NCBI RefSeq assembly: GCF_030646615.1
Contig: NZ_JAUSLG010000038.1
Coordinates: forward strand, 62,001 to 126,000
Length of the DNA stretch: 64,000 nucleotides
From: Phenylobacterium sp.
GTDB lineage: Bacteria > Pseudomonadota > Alphaproteobacteria > Caulobacterales > Caulobacteraceae
Direction: 5' to 3'
Part shown: one piece after another, positions 38,132 through 49,266 of the stretch
Layout of the letters: every line of letters starts with the position of its first letter
How positions within the stretch are numbered: the stretch's first letter is position 1
The notes under the pieces: generated by a model
Told to the model about the DNA's origin: nothing
The model's input: only the letters and a program-made list of their open reading frames with translations
Database searches by the model: none
Translations under genes and position numbers: made by a program

Positions 38132-40306
38132 TCAGGGCGCCAGGGTGCGAGCCTCCAGTTCAGCCTCGCCCGAAAGCGTCACAGTCTGGGCGTCCGACTG
38201 CAGGCTGACGGCCACCGCGCCCCCGTCGATCCGCCAGCCGGGCAGGCTCACATCATAGGCCGCCAGCAGACGCGGATCGGCGGTGATCTCCACCTCCCGC
38301 CGCTCGCCAGGCGCCAGGGCGACCCGGGTCCAGCCGATGAGCCGCAGGCCAGACTGACCATCCGCGCCTTTGACCCGCGCATAGAGCTGGGGTGTGTCCA
38401 CCCCGGCGCGATCGCCGACATTGGCCACGCTGAACCGCGCCCGCACGCTCGCCCCGCCCTGCAGGCGCAGGTTCTCATGGGCGAAGCGCGTGTAGGAGAG
38501 CCCGAAGCCGAACGGAAACAGCGGCGACGTCTGCTGGCGGTCGAACCAGCGGTAGCCGACGGCCGCGCCTTCGGGATGGGGCACGGAGAACCGCCCCTTG
38601 TGCTGCTGCACGTCCGGATAGGAGGTGGGGATGGTGGCCCCCTCCACCGGCGGACCGAAGATCATGCCGGGGATTTCGGGCCGCACGAGGTCGTCTGTAG
38701 AACGGGGGAAGCTGATCGGCAGGCGCCCCGAAGGCTCGGCCTCGCCAAACAGCAACCGGGCGATGGCCTCGCCGCCGCGGGCGCCGGGATACCAGGCCTG
38801 AAGGACGGCGGCGGCGTCATCGAGCCAGGGCATGGTGACCGGGCCGCCGGTCTCCAGCACCACGACGGTCTTTTCGTTGGCCGAGGCGACGGCGGCGATC
38901 AGGGTGTGCTGGTCGCCGGGCAGGGCCAGGGTCGGCAAGTCCTCGGCCTCGGTGGTCCATTGCTCGGCGAAGACCACCGCGACATCGGCGTCGGCGGCGA
39001 TGGCCATGGCGGCGGCGAGGTCGCGCCCGTCGGCATAGGTCACCAGGCCCGCGCGCCGGCCGATGGCCGCGAGCGGCGAGGAGGGATGATAGGTGATCCG
39101 CGAAAAGGCCGAGGACGGGCCGATGGTCACCGGGATCTCCAGGGCTGCGCCCCCCACCGGGATCACCTGGGACGAGCCGCCGCCCGACAGTACGCCCACA
39201 TCGGCATGGCCGCCGATCACCGCCACCTTCAGACGGGGCGCCAGGGGCAGCAGGCCCTGGTTCCTGAGCAGGACGAGGCCGGCCTCGGCGGCGGCCTGGG
39301 CCACCTGCGCATGGGCCTCATAGTCGATCTCTTCCCGCTCGACCGGCCGGTCGAGAACGCCGTGGGCGATCAGGCTGCGCAGGATCCGGCGGACCATGTC
39401 GGTCAGCCGCTCGAAGGACACCTCGCCCTCCTGCACCGCGGTCTTCAGGAGGTCGCCGAAATAGACCTGTTTATCCAGCTGCTCGCCGGACTCCTGGTCC
39501 AGGCCGCCGAGCGCCGCCTTGGTCGTGGAATGGCAGCCGCCCCAGTCCGACATCACCCAGCCGGGATAGGCCCAGTCGCCCTTCAGGACGCGGTTCAGCA
39601 GGAAGTCGTTCTCGCCGCACCAGTCGCCGCCCAGGCGGTTATAGGCGCTCATCACCGAGCCCGGCTGGCCCCGCTCGATGCCGATCTGGAAGGCCAGCAG
39701 GTCGCTTTCGCGCAAGCCCCCCTCGTCGATCTGCACATCGACCACGTGGCGGCAGGTCTCCTGGTCGTTGATCGCGAAGTGCTTGATCGTGCAGACGATG
39801 TCATTGGACTGGGCGCCGGCGATGGCCTCGCCCGCCAGGACGCCGGCCAGCAGCGGGTCTTCGCCGAGATATTCGAAATTCCGGCCGCAGCGGGGGTCCC
39901 GCGTCAGGTTGACCCCGCCGCCCAGCAGGATATTGAACCCCTTGGCCCGGGCCTCGGCCCCGACCATGGCGCCGGCCCGGCGGGCGAGATCGGGGTCCCA
40001 GGTGGAGGCGAGCGCCAGGCCCGACGGCAGGGCGGTGGCGCCGTCGCCTGCACGCACCTTGCGAGGGTTGGCCACGCCCAGGCTGGCGTCGGTGGCGTTC
40101 TGCGGGGGAATCCCCAGGCGCGCCACGCCCGGCACATAGCCGGCCCCTCGCGCCGCGTCGGCCGGAACCTCGTCCAGCAGGTTGGGCATCGGCCCATGAA
40201 CCAGGCCGATCATCTCGTCCAGGGTCAGCTCGGCGATCAGCAGGTCAGCCCGCTCGTCGGGCGAGCGGGCGGCGTCCATCCACGGCCGGGTGTCGGCTTG
40301 GCTCAT
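38132..40306 (-). CDS. Glycoside hydrolase family 3 beta-glucosidase-like
   Basis: GYVMSDWGGCHSTTKAALGGLDQE nucleophile region (WVMSDWG), C-terminal fibronectin III-like domain; no obvious signal peptide. Confidence 0.93.
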   Translation of the reverse strand: MSQADTRPWMDAARSPDERADLLIAELTLDEMIGLVHGPMPNLLDEVPADAARGAGYVPGVARLGIPPQNATDASLGVANPRKVRAGDGATALPSGLALASTWDPDLARRAGAMVGAEARAKGFNILLGGGVNLTRDPRCGRNFEYLGEDPLLAGVLAGEAIAGAQSNDIVCTIKHFAINDQETCRHVVDVQIDEGGLRESDLLAFQIGIERGQPGSVMSAYNRLGGDWCGENDFLLNRVLKGDWAYPGWVMSDWGGCHSTTKAALGGLDQESGEQLDKQVYFGDLLKTAVQEGEVSFERLTDMVRRILRSLIAHGVLDRPVEREEIDYEAHAQVAQAAAEAGLVLLRNQGLLPLAPRLKVAVIGGHADVGVLSGGGSSQVIPVGGAALEIPVTIGPSSAFSRITYHPSSPLAAIGRRAGLVTYADGRDLAAAMAIAADADVAVVFAEQWTTEAEDLPTLALPGDQHTLIAAVASANEKTVVVLETGGPVTMPWLDDAAAVLQAWYPGARGGEAIARLLFGEAEPSGRLPISFPRSTDDLVRPEIPGMIFGPPVEGATIPTSYPDVQQHKGRFSVPHPEGAAVGYRWFDRQQTSPLFPFGFGLSYTRFAHENLRLQGGASVRARFSVANVGDRAGVDTPQLYARVKGADGQSGLRLIGWTRVALAPGERREVEITADPRLLAAYDVSLPGWRIDGGAVAVSLQSDAQTVTLSGEAELEARTLAP

Positions 40307-40379
40307 CTTCAGGTTCCTCCCCACGCGCGGGTCTTCCCGTCGCGCTGCTTTAAGTCCCGGACGTCAAGGCCGGCTGGCC

Positions 40380-42170
40380 TCAGACCAGGGCTTCGAACTC
40401 GTCCACCAGCCGCTCCATCTGGGTCATGCCCGCCGCCCAGAAGGCCTTTTCCCGCGGGTTGAGGCCGAACGGCGCCAGGGCCTCCACATAGGTCCGCGAG
40501 CCGCCGGCGGCGAGCAGGTCCTCATAGAGGGGCGCAAAGCCCTTAGGGTCCTCCCGGCGCTTCTCCATCAGGCCCCGCACCAGCAGGTCGCCGAAGGCGT
40601 AGGCGTAGACATAGAAGGGCGCGTGGGCGAAGTGGCTGACATAGGCCCACTAGTGCTCATAGCCGGCGTTCAGCTTGATGGCCGGCCCCAGGCTTTCGCC
40701 CATCACCTCCATCCAGATCGCCGAGATCTCGTCGGTGGAGACCTCGCCCTGCTGGCGGGCGGCGTGGAAGCGGGTCTCGAACTTGTGGAAGGCGATCTGC
40801 CGGACCACCGTGTTCAGCCCGTCCTCGATCTTGCCGGCCAGTAGGCCGCGGCGCTCCTCGTCGGTGGCGCCGGCCATCAGGCGTTCGAACACCAGGCCTT
40901 CGCCAAAGATCGAGGCGGTCTCGGCCAGGGTCAGGGGCGTGTCGGCCAGCAGGGTGCCGAGCGGCGCGCACAGGGTCTGGTGCACCGCATGGCCGAGCTC
41001 ATGGGCCAGGGTGAGCACGTCGCGGCGCTCGCCCATATAGTTCATGAACACATAGGGATGGCGGTCGGCGCTGACCGGGTGGGAATAGGCGCCCGACTGC
41101 TTGCCGGCCCGGGGGCGGGCGTCGATCCAGGGCTGGGTGAAGAAGGTCTGGGCGGTGTCGGCGAACCGCGGCGCGAGCGCCGAGAAGGACTCCAGCACTA
41201 TCTCCTGGGCCTGCGGCCATGTGTAGGTTCGCGGCGCGCTGGCGTCCAAGGGGGCGTTGCGGTCCCAGTAGTCCAGGGTCTTGCGGCCCATGACCTTGGC
41301 CTTCAGGGCGTAGTAGCGATGACTGACGGTGGGATAGGCCTCGGTGACCGCCTCCACCAGGGCTTCAACCGCGTCGGCGTCCACCTCATTGGCCATATGG
41401 CGCGAGGCGGCCGGCTGCGGATACTTCCGCCAGCGATCCTCCACCTGCTTCTCATAGGCCAGGGTGTTGAGGCAGAGGGCCAGGGTCGAGGTGCGGTCCT
41501 CCAGCGCCTTGGCCAGACCCTGGGCGGCCTGCTTTCGCCGGGCGCCGTCGGGGTCCGACAGCCGGTTCAGGGTCTCGGGCAGGGTCAGGGTCTCTGACCC
41601 CACCTTGGCGGTCAGCTTGGCCAGGGTTTCGTCGAACAGGCGCATCCAGTTGGCGACGCCCGGCCCCCGGTCGATCATCAGCCGTTCGAGGTCGGCGCTC
41701 AGCTCATGTGGTCGCGACAGGCGCACCCGCCGCAGCCAGGGCAGCCAGCGCTTGGCCGGGGCGTGGGCGGCCAGGGCGGCGTCCAGCTCGGCCTCGTCCA
41801 GTTCGTTGATCTCGAGGGTGAAGAACAGGGTCTCGGCGCCGATCTGGGCGGCCTTGCCCCGGAAGTCGGCCTCGAACTTCGACCAGGCCGGATTGTCCCG
41901 CGCCGTGCTGGCCGACAGGGAGGCATAGGCGCCGACCCCATAGAGGGCGTTGGTTCCCACCTCATAGAGGGCGATGGTCTCGTCCAGACGACGCCCCAGG
42001 GTTTCCGGCTCGCCGCGGGCGGCCACCAGCTGGCCCTTATAGGCCAGCAGATCGGCGGCCGCCTTGCGGGCCTTGTCCAGGTCAGCCTCGATCTGCGGAT
42101 CGTCGCGACCGGCATAGAGGTCGTCGAGGCGCCATTCGGGCAGGGTGTCGGTCTTCACGGGTGCGTTCAT
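40380..42170 (-). pseudogene. pepF: Oligoendopeptidase F (M3 family), interrupted by in-frame TAG
   Basis: HELGHAVHQT zinc motif; reading frame continues across TAG at 40650-40652: ...IKLNAGYEH*WAYVSHFAHAPFYVYAYAFGDLLVRGLMEKRRE...; both halves in one frame (1791 bp). Confidence 0.88.
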
Positions 42171-42225
42171 GGGGGCGATCTAAGCACGCCCAGGGCCCGC
42201 CGCCACCTCCCCTTGGCCCAAGAAT

Positions 42226-42648
42226 CTACAGGCGGGTGGTCGCCAGCAGGATCGAGGTCTCGGTGGCGGCGATGCCGGGGATGCGGCGGATCTCATCCAG
42301 GGCGGCGCTGAAGGCGGCCAGGCTGTCGGTGTCCAGCTCGGCCACCAGGTCCCAGCGGCCGTTGGTGGTGTGGACCGCCACCACCTCGGCGAAGCCCTGC
42401 AGGGCGCGCACGACCCGCGGGCCGCCCTCCCCTTCCACCGAGATGGTCATGACCGCCCGCACCCTCTGGGCCTCCACATCTGGGCGAGTGCGCACGGTGA
42501 AGCCCTGGATCACCCCGCGCTGGCGCATCTTGTCGATCCGGTTCTGCACCGTGCCACGGGAGACCTTCAGGCGCTCGGCCAGGGCCGCCACCGAGGTCCG
42601 GGCGTCGGCGCGCAGCAGGGCCAGGAGCTGGCGGTCGATCTCATCCAT
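42226..42648 (-). CDS. Lrp/AsnC family transcriptional regulator
   Basis: MDEIDRQLLALLRADARTSVAALAERLKVSRGTVQNRIDKMRQRGVIQGF. Confidence 0.95.
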   Translation of the reverse strand: MDEIDRQLLALLRADARTSVAALAERLKVSRGTVQNRIDKMRQRGVIQGFTVRTRPDVEAQRVRAVMTISVEGEGGPRVVRALQGFAEVVAVHTTNGRWDLVAELDTDSLAAFSAALDEIRRIPGIAATETSILLATTRL

Positions 42649-42776
42649 CTCAGATCGCCACCTTGAGCTGTCAAATCGGCAGAATTCTCCGCATATACTA
42701 CAAGTCCTGCGCCTTTTCGCTAGCGCCGCCGTGTCCCACCCTTCGTCGCACCCACGACATTCTGAGGGAGGCGCGC

Positions 42777-43652
42777 ATGGCGACCCCGCACTATCTGATG
42801 ACCGATCCGGCGCATTTCGAGGTGTGCTACCAGATCAATCCCTGGATGGACCCCGCCGTCTGGCGGGCCGACGCCAGCGCCTGCGCCCGGGCCGCCGCCG
42901 GCTCCGACGCCCTGCGCCACGCCATCGAGGCGGCCGGCGGCAAGGTCGAGATGATCCCCGCCGAGGCCGGCCTGCCCGACCTCGTCTTCCCCGCCAATGC
43001 GGCCACCGTGCTGGACGGCCGCGCCCTGATGGCCCGCTTCGCCCATTCCGAGCGCCGCGGTGAGGAAGCGCCCTTCCTGGCCGCCTTCCACGCCCTGCGC
43101 GACCGGGGCGTGCTGCGCGAGGTGGCCGAGCTTCCCCCCGGGGTCATCCACGAAGGCGCCGGCGACGCCCTGTGGGACGCCGCCCGCGGCTGGTTCTGGG
43201 GCGGCCATGGGCAGCGCTCGACCCTGGCGGGCCTCGAGGCCCATGCGGATTTCTTCGGCCAGGAGGTGGTGGCCCTGGAGCTCGCCACCCCGCACTTCTA
43301 CCACCTCGACACCTGCATGCGCCCGCTGGACGGCGGCCACATCCTCTATTACCCGCCGGCCTTCACCGATCAGGCCCTGAAGACCCTGCGCGAGCGGGTG
43401 GCGCCCGACCTGCTGATCGAGGCCGACCGGGCGGCGGCCGAGGCGCTCTGCGTCAATGCGGTGAACCTGGGCGACACCGTGATCATGGCCAAGGCCCCGC
43501 CGACCCTGCGCGCGGCCCTGGAGGCGCGCGGTTATCGCCTCGTCGAGGTCGATCTCTCCCCCTTCATCATGTCCGGCGGCGCGGCCTTCTGCATGAGCCT
43601 GCGCCTGGACCTTTCCTCTCACCCCAAACCCGCCCTCGCGGCGGCCGAATGA
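42777..43652 (+). CDS. Amidinotransferase/dimethylargininase-like hydrolase (CtlX/DDAH-like)
   Basis: [13 protein letters not shown]...[50 protein letters not shown]. Confidence 0.88.
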   Translation: MATPHYLMTDPAHFEVCYQINPWMDPAVWRADASACARAAAGSDALRHAIEAAGGKVEMIPAEAGLPDLVFPANAATVLDGRALMARFAHSERRGEEAPFLAAFHALRDRGVLREVAELPPGVIHEGAGDALWDAARGWFWGGHGQRSTLAGLEAHADFFGQEVVALELATPHFYHLDTCMRPLDGGHILYYPPAFTDQALKTLRERVAPDLLIEADRAAAEALCVNAVNLGDTVIMAKAPPTLRAALEARGYRLVEVDLSPFIMSGGAAFCMSLRLDLSSHPKPALAAAE

Positions 43653-43660
43653 GGCTTCCC

Positions 43661-44902
43661 ATGACCGACCACGCCGTTCTCGACCGTCCCGCCCTGTCCA
43701 CCCCGCAGGACTATATCGCCGCCGAGGCGCGCCTGGGCGCGCGCAACTACAAGCCGCTCGACGTGGTGCTGAGCCGCGGCGAGGGGGTCTATGTCTGGGA
43801 CGTCGAGGGCAAGCGCTACCTGGACGGGCTCTCGGCCTATTCGGCGGTCAACCAGGGCCATTGCCACCCGAAGATCCTGGCCGCCATGACCGAGCAGGCC
43901 GGCAAGCTGACCCTGACCAGCCGGGCCTTTCGCAACGACCAGCTGGCCCTCTTCTATGAGGAAATCTGCGCCCTGACCGGCTCCCATCGCGCCCTGCCGA
44001 TGAACTCCGGCGCCGAGGCCGTGGAAAGCGCCCTGAAGGTGGCCCGCAAGTGGGGCTATGAGGTCAAGGGCGTGCCGGCCGGCCAGGCCGAGATCATCGT
44101 CTGTTCGGAGAACTTCCACGGCCGGACCCTGGCGATCGTCGGCTTCTCCACCGACGCGCAGGCCCGCGGCGGCTTTGGCCCCTTCGCGCCGGGCTTCAAG
44201 GTCGTGCCCTTCGGCGATGCGGCGGCCCTGGAGGCGGCCATCACCCCCAACACCGTCGCCTTCCTGGTGGAGCCGATCCAGGGCGAGGCCGGCGTCATCA
44301 TCCCGCCGGCCGGCTATCTGAAGACCGCCCGGGAGCTCTGCACCCGCCATAACGTCGTCCTGATCCTGGATGAGATCCAGACCGGCCTGGGCCGCACCGG
44401 CAAGCTGCTGGCCGAGGAGCATGAGGGGATCGAGGCCGACCTCACCCTGGTGGGCAAGGCCCTGTCGGGCGGCTTCTATCCGGTCTCGGCCGTGCTTTCG
44501 AACGACGCGGTCCTGGGCGTGCTGAAGCCCGGCGAGCACGGCTCCACCTTCGGCGGCAATCCGCTGGCCTGCGCGGTGGCCCGCGCCGCCCTGAAGGTGC
44601 TGGTGGAAGAGGACATGATCGGCAACGCCGCCCGTGTCGGCGATCGCCTGCAGGCGTCCCTGGCCTCCATCCGCCACGACGCCATCAAGCAGGTCCGCGG
44701 CCGGGGCCTGATGCTGGCGGTCGAGCTGCATGCCGAGGCCGGCGGCGCCCGGCGGGTCTGCGAGAACCTCCAGCGCCGCGGCCTGCTGTGCAAGGAGACC
44801 CACGAGCACACCATCCGCATCGCCCCGCCCCTGGTGCTGACGCCGGCCCAGGCCGACTGGATCGCCGAGCAGTTCGAGGCCGCCCTGCGCGACCCGGCCT
44901 AA
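43661..44902 (+). CDS. rocD: Ornithine--oxo-acid transaminase
   Basis: [71 protein letters not shown]. Confidence 0.95.
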   Translation: MTDHAVLDRPALSTPQDYIAAEARLGARNYKPLDVVLSRGEGVYVWDVEGKRYLDGLSAYSAVNQGHCHPKILAAMTEQAGKLTLTSRAFRNDQLALFYEEICALTGSHRALPMNSGAEAVESALKVARKWGYEVKGVPAGQAEIIVCSENFHGRTLAIVGFSTDAQARGGFGPFAPGFKVVPFGDAAALEAAITPNTVAFLVEPIQGEAGVIIPPAGYLKTARELCTRHNVVLILDEIQTGLGRTGKLLAEEHEGIEADLTLVGKALSGGFYPVSAVLSNDAVLGVLKPGEHGSTFGGNPLACAVARAALKVLVEEDMIGNAARVGDRLQASLASIRHDAIKQVRGRGLMLAVELHAEAGGARRVCENLQRRGLLCKETHEHTIRIAPPLVLTPAQADWIAEQFEAALRDPA

Positions 44903-44919
44903 CGGCAGGGCGTCCCAAC

Positions 44920-44949
44920 GCGATCCTGGGTCAAGGCGCCCAGGATCGC
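44920..44949. terminator. Bidirectional hairpin between convergent rocD and PQQ dehydrogenase genes
   Basis: GCGATCCTGGG-tcaaggcg-CCCAGGATCGC 11-bp perfect stem. Confidence 0.6.
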
Positions 44950-44958
44950 AGGCTCCCT

Positions 44959-47070
44959 CTATTTCGCGCCGGCCGCGACCTTGGGCGGTGTCGCCCCCTT
45001 GCGGGCCTCGGTCAGCACATAGGCGCGGATGTTCTCGGCGTCGACGTCCGACAGGTAGCGCGAGAAGCCGACCATGCCCCGGGAGGCGAGCGCCCCATAG
45101 AGCACCACCGAGGACCAGTTCTCGTCTGAGAGCAGCATCTGCGAGCGCTTCAGGTCCGGCAGGTAGCGGCCCGAGGCGTTGGCGCCGTGGCAGACCTGGC
45201 AGTACTGCTGGAAGCTGGCGAAGCCCGCCGTCGCATTCCCCCGTGAGCTCACCCCCGTCAGGTCCAGCGGCTCGACCTGTGGCAGGTCATAGGCCGGCGC
45301 GGTCGCCGCGCCCCCGAGCTTGAAGACCAGAAGCCGGCCGGGCAGGCGCGAGCGGTCGGGCAGCAGGGCCGGCGAGGACAGGGCGCCGGCCCCGCCATAG
45401 CCCACCATCAGGGCCACATACTGCTCGCCGTCGATCTCATAAGTGGACGGCGGGGCGATCACCCCGTTCACCGTCTCATAGGACCAGAGCTTGGCGCCGG
45501 TGGCCGCGTCATAGGCCGAGAAGGTCCCCTCGGCGGCGCCTTGGAAGACCAGGCCTCCGGCCGTGGTCAGGACGCCCGCATTCCAGAAGAAGGGATGCTC
45601 GACGGTCCAGCGCGCCTTCTGGGCCACCGGGTCCCAGGCGATCAGCTGGCCCTTCACCATGGCCTTCAGCCCCGCCAGCTGGGCGGCGTCATCGGGCAGG
45701 GCGTTGGCCAGGAAGTCCGTGCCGACATTCCAGGCGCCGGGCTGATGGCGGTAGCCGGCCTCGTTCACATAGGCGAAGGGCACGACCTGAGCCGGGATAT
45801 AGACCAGCCCCGTCTGCGGATTGAACGCCATGGGGTGCCAGTTGTGCGCCCCGAACGGCGCGGGGATCTGCAGGGAGGGGGCGTCGCGATAGCGGGCGCC
45901 CGGCGCCTCGATGGGTCGGCCGGTGGCCTTGTCGACGCCGGTGGCCCAGGTGATCGGCACATAGGGTTCGGCCGAGATCAGCTCGCCGGTCGCCCGGTCC
46001 AGCACATAGAAGAAGCCGTTCTTGGGCGCCTGCATCAGCACCTGGCGCGTCTGGCCCTCGATGGTCAGGTCCGACAGGATGATGTGCTGGGTGGCCGTAT
46101 AGTCCCAGCTCTCGCCCGGCGTGGTCTGATAGTGCCAGACGTACTGGCCGGTGTCGGGCTTCAGGGCGAGGATGGACGAGACAAACAGGTTGTCGCCCTT
46201 GCCGTCCGAGCGCTTCCCGTGGTTCCAGGGCGTGCCGTTGCCGACCCCCACATAGAGGAGGTCGAGCTTGGGGTCATAGGCCATGGCGTCCCAGACCGTG
46301 GCGCCGCCGCCGGTGGCCTTCCAGCCCTCGCCAAACCAGGTGCCGGCCGCCTTCTCCGCCAGGATGGCGTCCGAAGCCGCCCCGTCGGGCTGGCCATCGG
46401 GATTGGGGGCGGTGAAGAAGCGCCAGATCAGGGCCCCGGTTTCGGCGTCATAGGCCGACAGATAGCCGCGCACCCCGTATTCCGCGCCGCCATTGCCGAT
46501 CAGCACCTTGCCCTTGATGACCCGCGGCGCGCCGGTGATGGTGTAGGGCTTGGCGGTATCGGTGGTCTGGACCGACCAGGCCTCGGCGCCGGTGTCGGCG
46601 TCGAGCGCGATCAGGCGACCGTCGAGGGCGCCCACATAGACCTTGCCGCCCCAGACCGCGACCCCACGATTGACCACGTCGCAGCAGGCGTCGAAGGCCT
46701 TTTCGCCGGCGACCTTGGGGTCATAGGACCATTTCAGCGCACCCGTGGCGGCGTCAAAGGCGTAGACCTTGGACCAGGCCGTGGTGGTGTAGAGCACCCC
46801 GTCCTTGACGATGGGGGTCGCCTCCTGGCCGCGGTCGGTGTCGAATTCGTAGGACCAGGCCAAGCCCAGCTCGCGCACCGACTCGGTGTTGATCTGGGTC
46901 AGCGGGCTGAACCGCTGCTCTGAATAGGACCGGCCATAGGACAGCCACTCGGCGTTGGTCTCGGCGGCCTCGAGCCGCGCCTGATCGACGTCCCGAGGGC
47001 CGGCCGCCTCCTGGCAGGCGCTGAGCAGACCCACGCAGGCGAGCGCGATCAGGGTGAACTTGAATGTCAT
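44959..47070 (-). CDS. PQQ-dependent alcohol dehydrogenase (quinohemoprotein, C-terminal cytochrome c)
   Basis: Lipobox LLSAC; PQQ propeller; vicinal Cys DACCDVVNRG; PGESWDYTATQ; heme c motif CQVCHG. Confidence 0.94.
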   Translation of the reverse strand: MTFKFTLIALACVGLLSACQEAAGPRDVDQARLEAAETNAEWLSYGRSYSEQRFSPLTQINTESVRELGLAWSYEFDTDRGQEATPIVKDGVLYTTTAWSKVYAFDAATGALKWSYDPKVAGEKAFDACCDVVNRGVAVWGGKVYVGALDGRLIALDADTGAEAWSVQTTDTAKPYTITGAPRVIKGKVLIGNGGAEYGVRGYLSAYDAETGALIWRFFTAPNPDGQPDGAASDAILAEKAAGTWFGEGWKATGGGATVWDAMAYDPKLDLLYVGVGNGTPWNHGKRSDGKGDNLFVSSILALKPDTGQYVWHYQTTPGESWDYTATQHIILSDLTIEGQTRQVLMQAPKNGFFYVLDRATGELISAEPYVPITWATGVDKATGRPIEAPGARYRDAPSLQIPAPFGAHNWHPMAFNPQTGLVYIPAQVVPFAYVNEAGYRHQPGAWNVGTDFLANALPDDAAQLAGLKAMVKGQLIAWDPVAQKARWTVEHPFFWNAGVLTTAGGLVFQGAAEGTFSAYDAATGAKLWSYETVNGVIAPPSTYEIDGEQYVALMVGYGGAGALSSPALLPDRSRLPGRLLVFKLGGAATAPAYDLPQVEPLDLTGVSSRGNATAGFASFQQYCQVCHGANASGRYLPDLKRSQMLLSDENWSSVVLYGALASRGMVGFSRYLSDVDAENIRAYVLTEARKGATPPKVAAGAK

Positions 47071-47314
47071 GTCGGCCCTCCCCGGCCTGGCCGCGTCTCC
47101 GGCCTTCAGGCTTCACTATGGCGCGCTCTCGACCTCAGGCAATCCCGCAGCCGATCTTGGTCGGCCAGGGCCCGCCTCCGGCCAGGATCAAGGCTCGCCC
47201 GTTAACCCCTGACTCAGGTCTGCGAAACCCCGCCTTTACCGGCGACCTGTATCAATCCGCGACAAGTGAGCCCCGCCCGAAGAGGTGGGCGTCCAGTACA
47301 GGTGGTGTCTTCAG

Positions 47315-48814
47315 ATGACCAAAACGGTCCTTGTCGTCGATGATGATCCGACCCAGCGCAGGCTGATCCAGGCCGTGCTGGAGCGGGAAGGCTTCGCCGT
47401 GGCCCACGCCGAATCCGGCGACGCGGCCATCGAGCACCTGATGGCCGGCGCCAAGGTCGATCTGATCCTGCTGGACCTGGTCATGCCCAGGCTCTCGGGC
47501 CAGGACGCCCTGAAGGAGATGCGCGCCCGCGGCTTCCACCAGCCGGTGATCGTGGTCACCGCCCAGGGCAGCATCGACACCGTCGTCCTGGCCATGCAGG
47601 CGGGCGCCGGCGATTTCTTCGTCAAGCCGGCCAGCCCCGAGCGGATCATGGTCTCGATCCGCAACGCCCTGTCCATGGGCGACCTGCGCGGCGAGGTGGA
47701 TCGCCTGAAGAAGCACAAGACCGGCCGCTTCACCTTCGCCGACATGGTCGGCGGCTCCGCGCCGATGACGCTCGTCAAGCGCATGGGCGAGCGGGCGGCC
47801 AAGTCGACCATTCCGATCCTGATCACCGGCGAGAGCGGCGTTGGCAAGGAGGTCATCGCCCGCGCCCTGCACGGATCGTCGGATCGCTCGGGCAAGGCCT
47901 TTGTCGCCGTCAACTGCGGCGCCCTGCCCGAGAACCTGGTGGAATCCATCCTGTTCGGCCACGAGAAGGGCAGCTTCACCGGCGCCACGGACAAGCACCT
48001 GGGCAAGTTCCAGGAGGCCAATGGCGGCACCCTGTTCCTCGACGAGGTGGGGGAGCTGCCGCTGGACATGCAGGTCAAGCTGCTGCGGGCCCTGCAGGAG
48101 AGTGAGATCGATCCGGTGGGGTCCAAGCGCTCGGTGAAGGTCGATGTGCGCATCGTCTCGGCCACCAATCGCGACCTGTCGCTCGCCGTGGCCGAGGGCC
48201 GGTTCCGCGAGGACCTCTTCTATCGGCTCAACGTCTTCCCCATCGAGGCTCCGGCCCTGCGCACGCGCAAGGACGACATCCCGGCCCTGGTCGAGCACTT
48301 CATCCGCCGCTTCAATGTGGAGGAGGGCAAGAAGGTGGTCGGCTGCGCGCCCGAAACCCTGCAGCACCTGCTGGCCTTCGACTGGCCCGGCAATGTCCGG
48401 CAACTGGAGAATGCGGTCTATCGGGCCATCGTCCTGTCGGACTCGCCCTATCTGCAGCCCTTCGACTTCCCCGCCATCTCCGGGATGGTGGCTCCGCCGC
48501 CAGAGGTCGCCTCGGCTCCGGCCGCCCAGGTCCCGTCGTCGAGCCCCATTTCGCCGGACGCCGCCCGGGAGCTGATGGCCGAGCTGCCCAAGGACGCCCC
48601 GGTGCGCATCCTCGACGAGCGCGGCCACCTGCGCACGCTCGAGGATATCGAGCGCGACCTGATCCAGCTGGCCATCGAAATCTATGCCGGCCACATGAGC
48701 GAGGTGGCGAGGCGCCTAGGCATCGGCCGCTCCACCCTCTACCGCAAGGTCCGCGAACAGGGCCTGGACGGGGTGATCGGCGGCGCCGACGACGGTGAGA
48801 CCGAAGCGGCCTGA
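47315..48814 (+). CDS. Sigma-54-dependent response regulator, TacA-like
   Basis: [29 protein letters not shown]+ [33 protein letters not shown]; Fis [25 protein letters not shown]. Close to gapR. Confidence 0.93.
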   Translation: MTKTVLVVDDDPTQRRLIQAVLEREGFAVAHAESGDAAIEHLMAGAKVDLILLDLVMPRLSGQDALKEMRARGFHQPVIVVTAQGSIDTVVLAMQAGAGDFFVKPASPERIMVSIRNALSMGDLRGEVDRLKKHKTGRFTFADMVGGSAPMTLVKRMGERAAKSTIPILITGESGVGKEVIARALHGSSDRSGKAFVAVNCGALPENLVESILFGHEKGSFTGATDKHLGKFQEANGGTLFLDEVGELPLDMQVKLLRALQESEIDPVGSKRSVKVDVRIVSATNRDLSLAVAEGRFREDLFYRLNVFPIEAPALRTRKDDIPALVEHFIRRFNVEEGKKVVGCAPETLQHLLAFDWPGNVRQLENAVYRAIVLSDSPYLQPFDFPAISGMVAPPPEVASAPAAQVPSSSPISPDAARELMAELPKDAPVRILDERGHLRTLEDIERDLIQLAIEIYAGHMSEVARRLGIGRSTLYRKVREQGLDGVIGGADDGETEAA

Positions 48815-48825
48815 GGGCGCCATCC

Positions 48826-48936
48826 AAGCGCGTCAGCGCAAGATAAATAGGGGACACAAAGGACACGAAGAAGGCGCGAAGGGCACGAAGAGGCCTTGGT
48901 GTCCTTCGTGTCCCATCTTCATTGCGCCTGCGGCGC
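48826..48936. repeat. Long dyad-symmetric intergenic repeat, copy 1
   Basis: GGGACACAAAGGACACGAAG (48851-48870) pairs with CTTGGTGTCCTTCGTGTCCC (48895-48914), 18/20; flanked by GCGCGTCAGCGC and GCGCCTGCGGCGC. Confidence 0.75.
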
Positions 48937-48951
48937 CGAAAACTGCAGGCC

Positions 48952-49266
48952 CTAGTCCTCGACCTCGCGCGGTTTGCGGCCGAAGCCGCGGCGGGCCATG
49001 GGCTTCTTCTCGCCCTTGGCCTTGGCCGAGATTTCCTTGAGCTTGCGGTGCTGCAGGGCCGAAAGCGCCTGGCCCGGCGCGCCCTTTTCGGGATCGCCGA
49101 AGGCCCGGCCATAGGTCTTCACCCGGTCCTCCACCGAACCCAGGAACTCGCCCTCCCATTCGGAGAGCTCCACGCCGGTGCGCACGGCCTCACGCTGAAC
49201 ACGCTTGAGCGCGTTCAGCGCGGCCCGCTTGGCCTGGGCCCTGGGATCTGGCGCCTTACGCTTCAA
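48952..49266 (-). CDS. Conserved hypothetical, Lys/Arg-rich
   Basis: ORF with ATGA-type overlap with gapR; basic composition. Confidence 0.72.
   Translation of the reverse strand: MKRKAPDPRAQAKRAALNALKRVQREAVRTGVELSEWEGEFLGSVEDRVKTYGRAFGDPEKGAPGQALSALQHRKLKEISAKAKGEKKPMARRGFGRKPREVED

Noticed and set aside
38477-40462. 661-aa plus-strand ORF opposite the GH3 gene
   Set aside because: Antisense shadow ORF typical of GC-rich coding DNA; His/Gly/Arg-rich product without domain motifs, while the minus strand encodes a clear GH3 protein.
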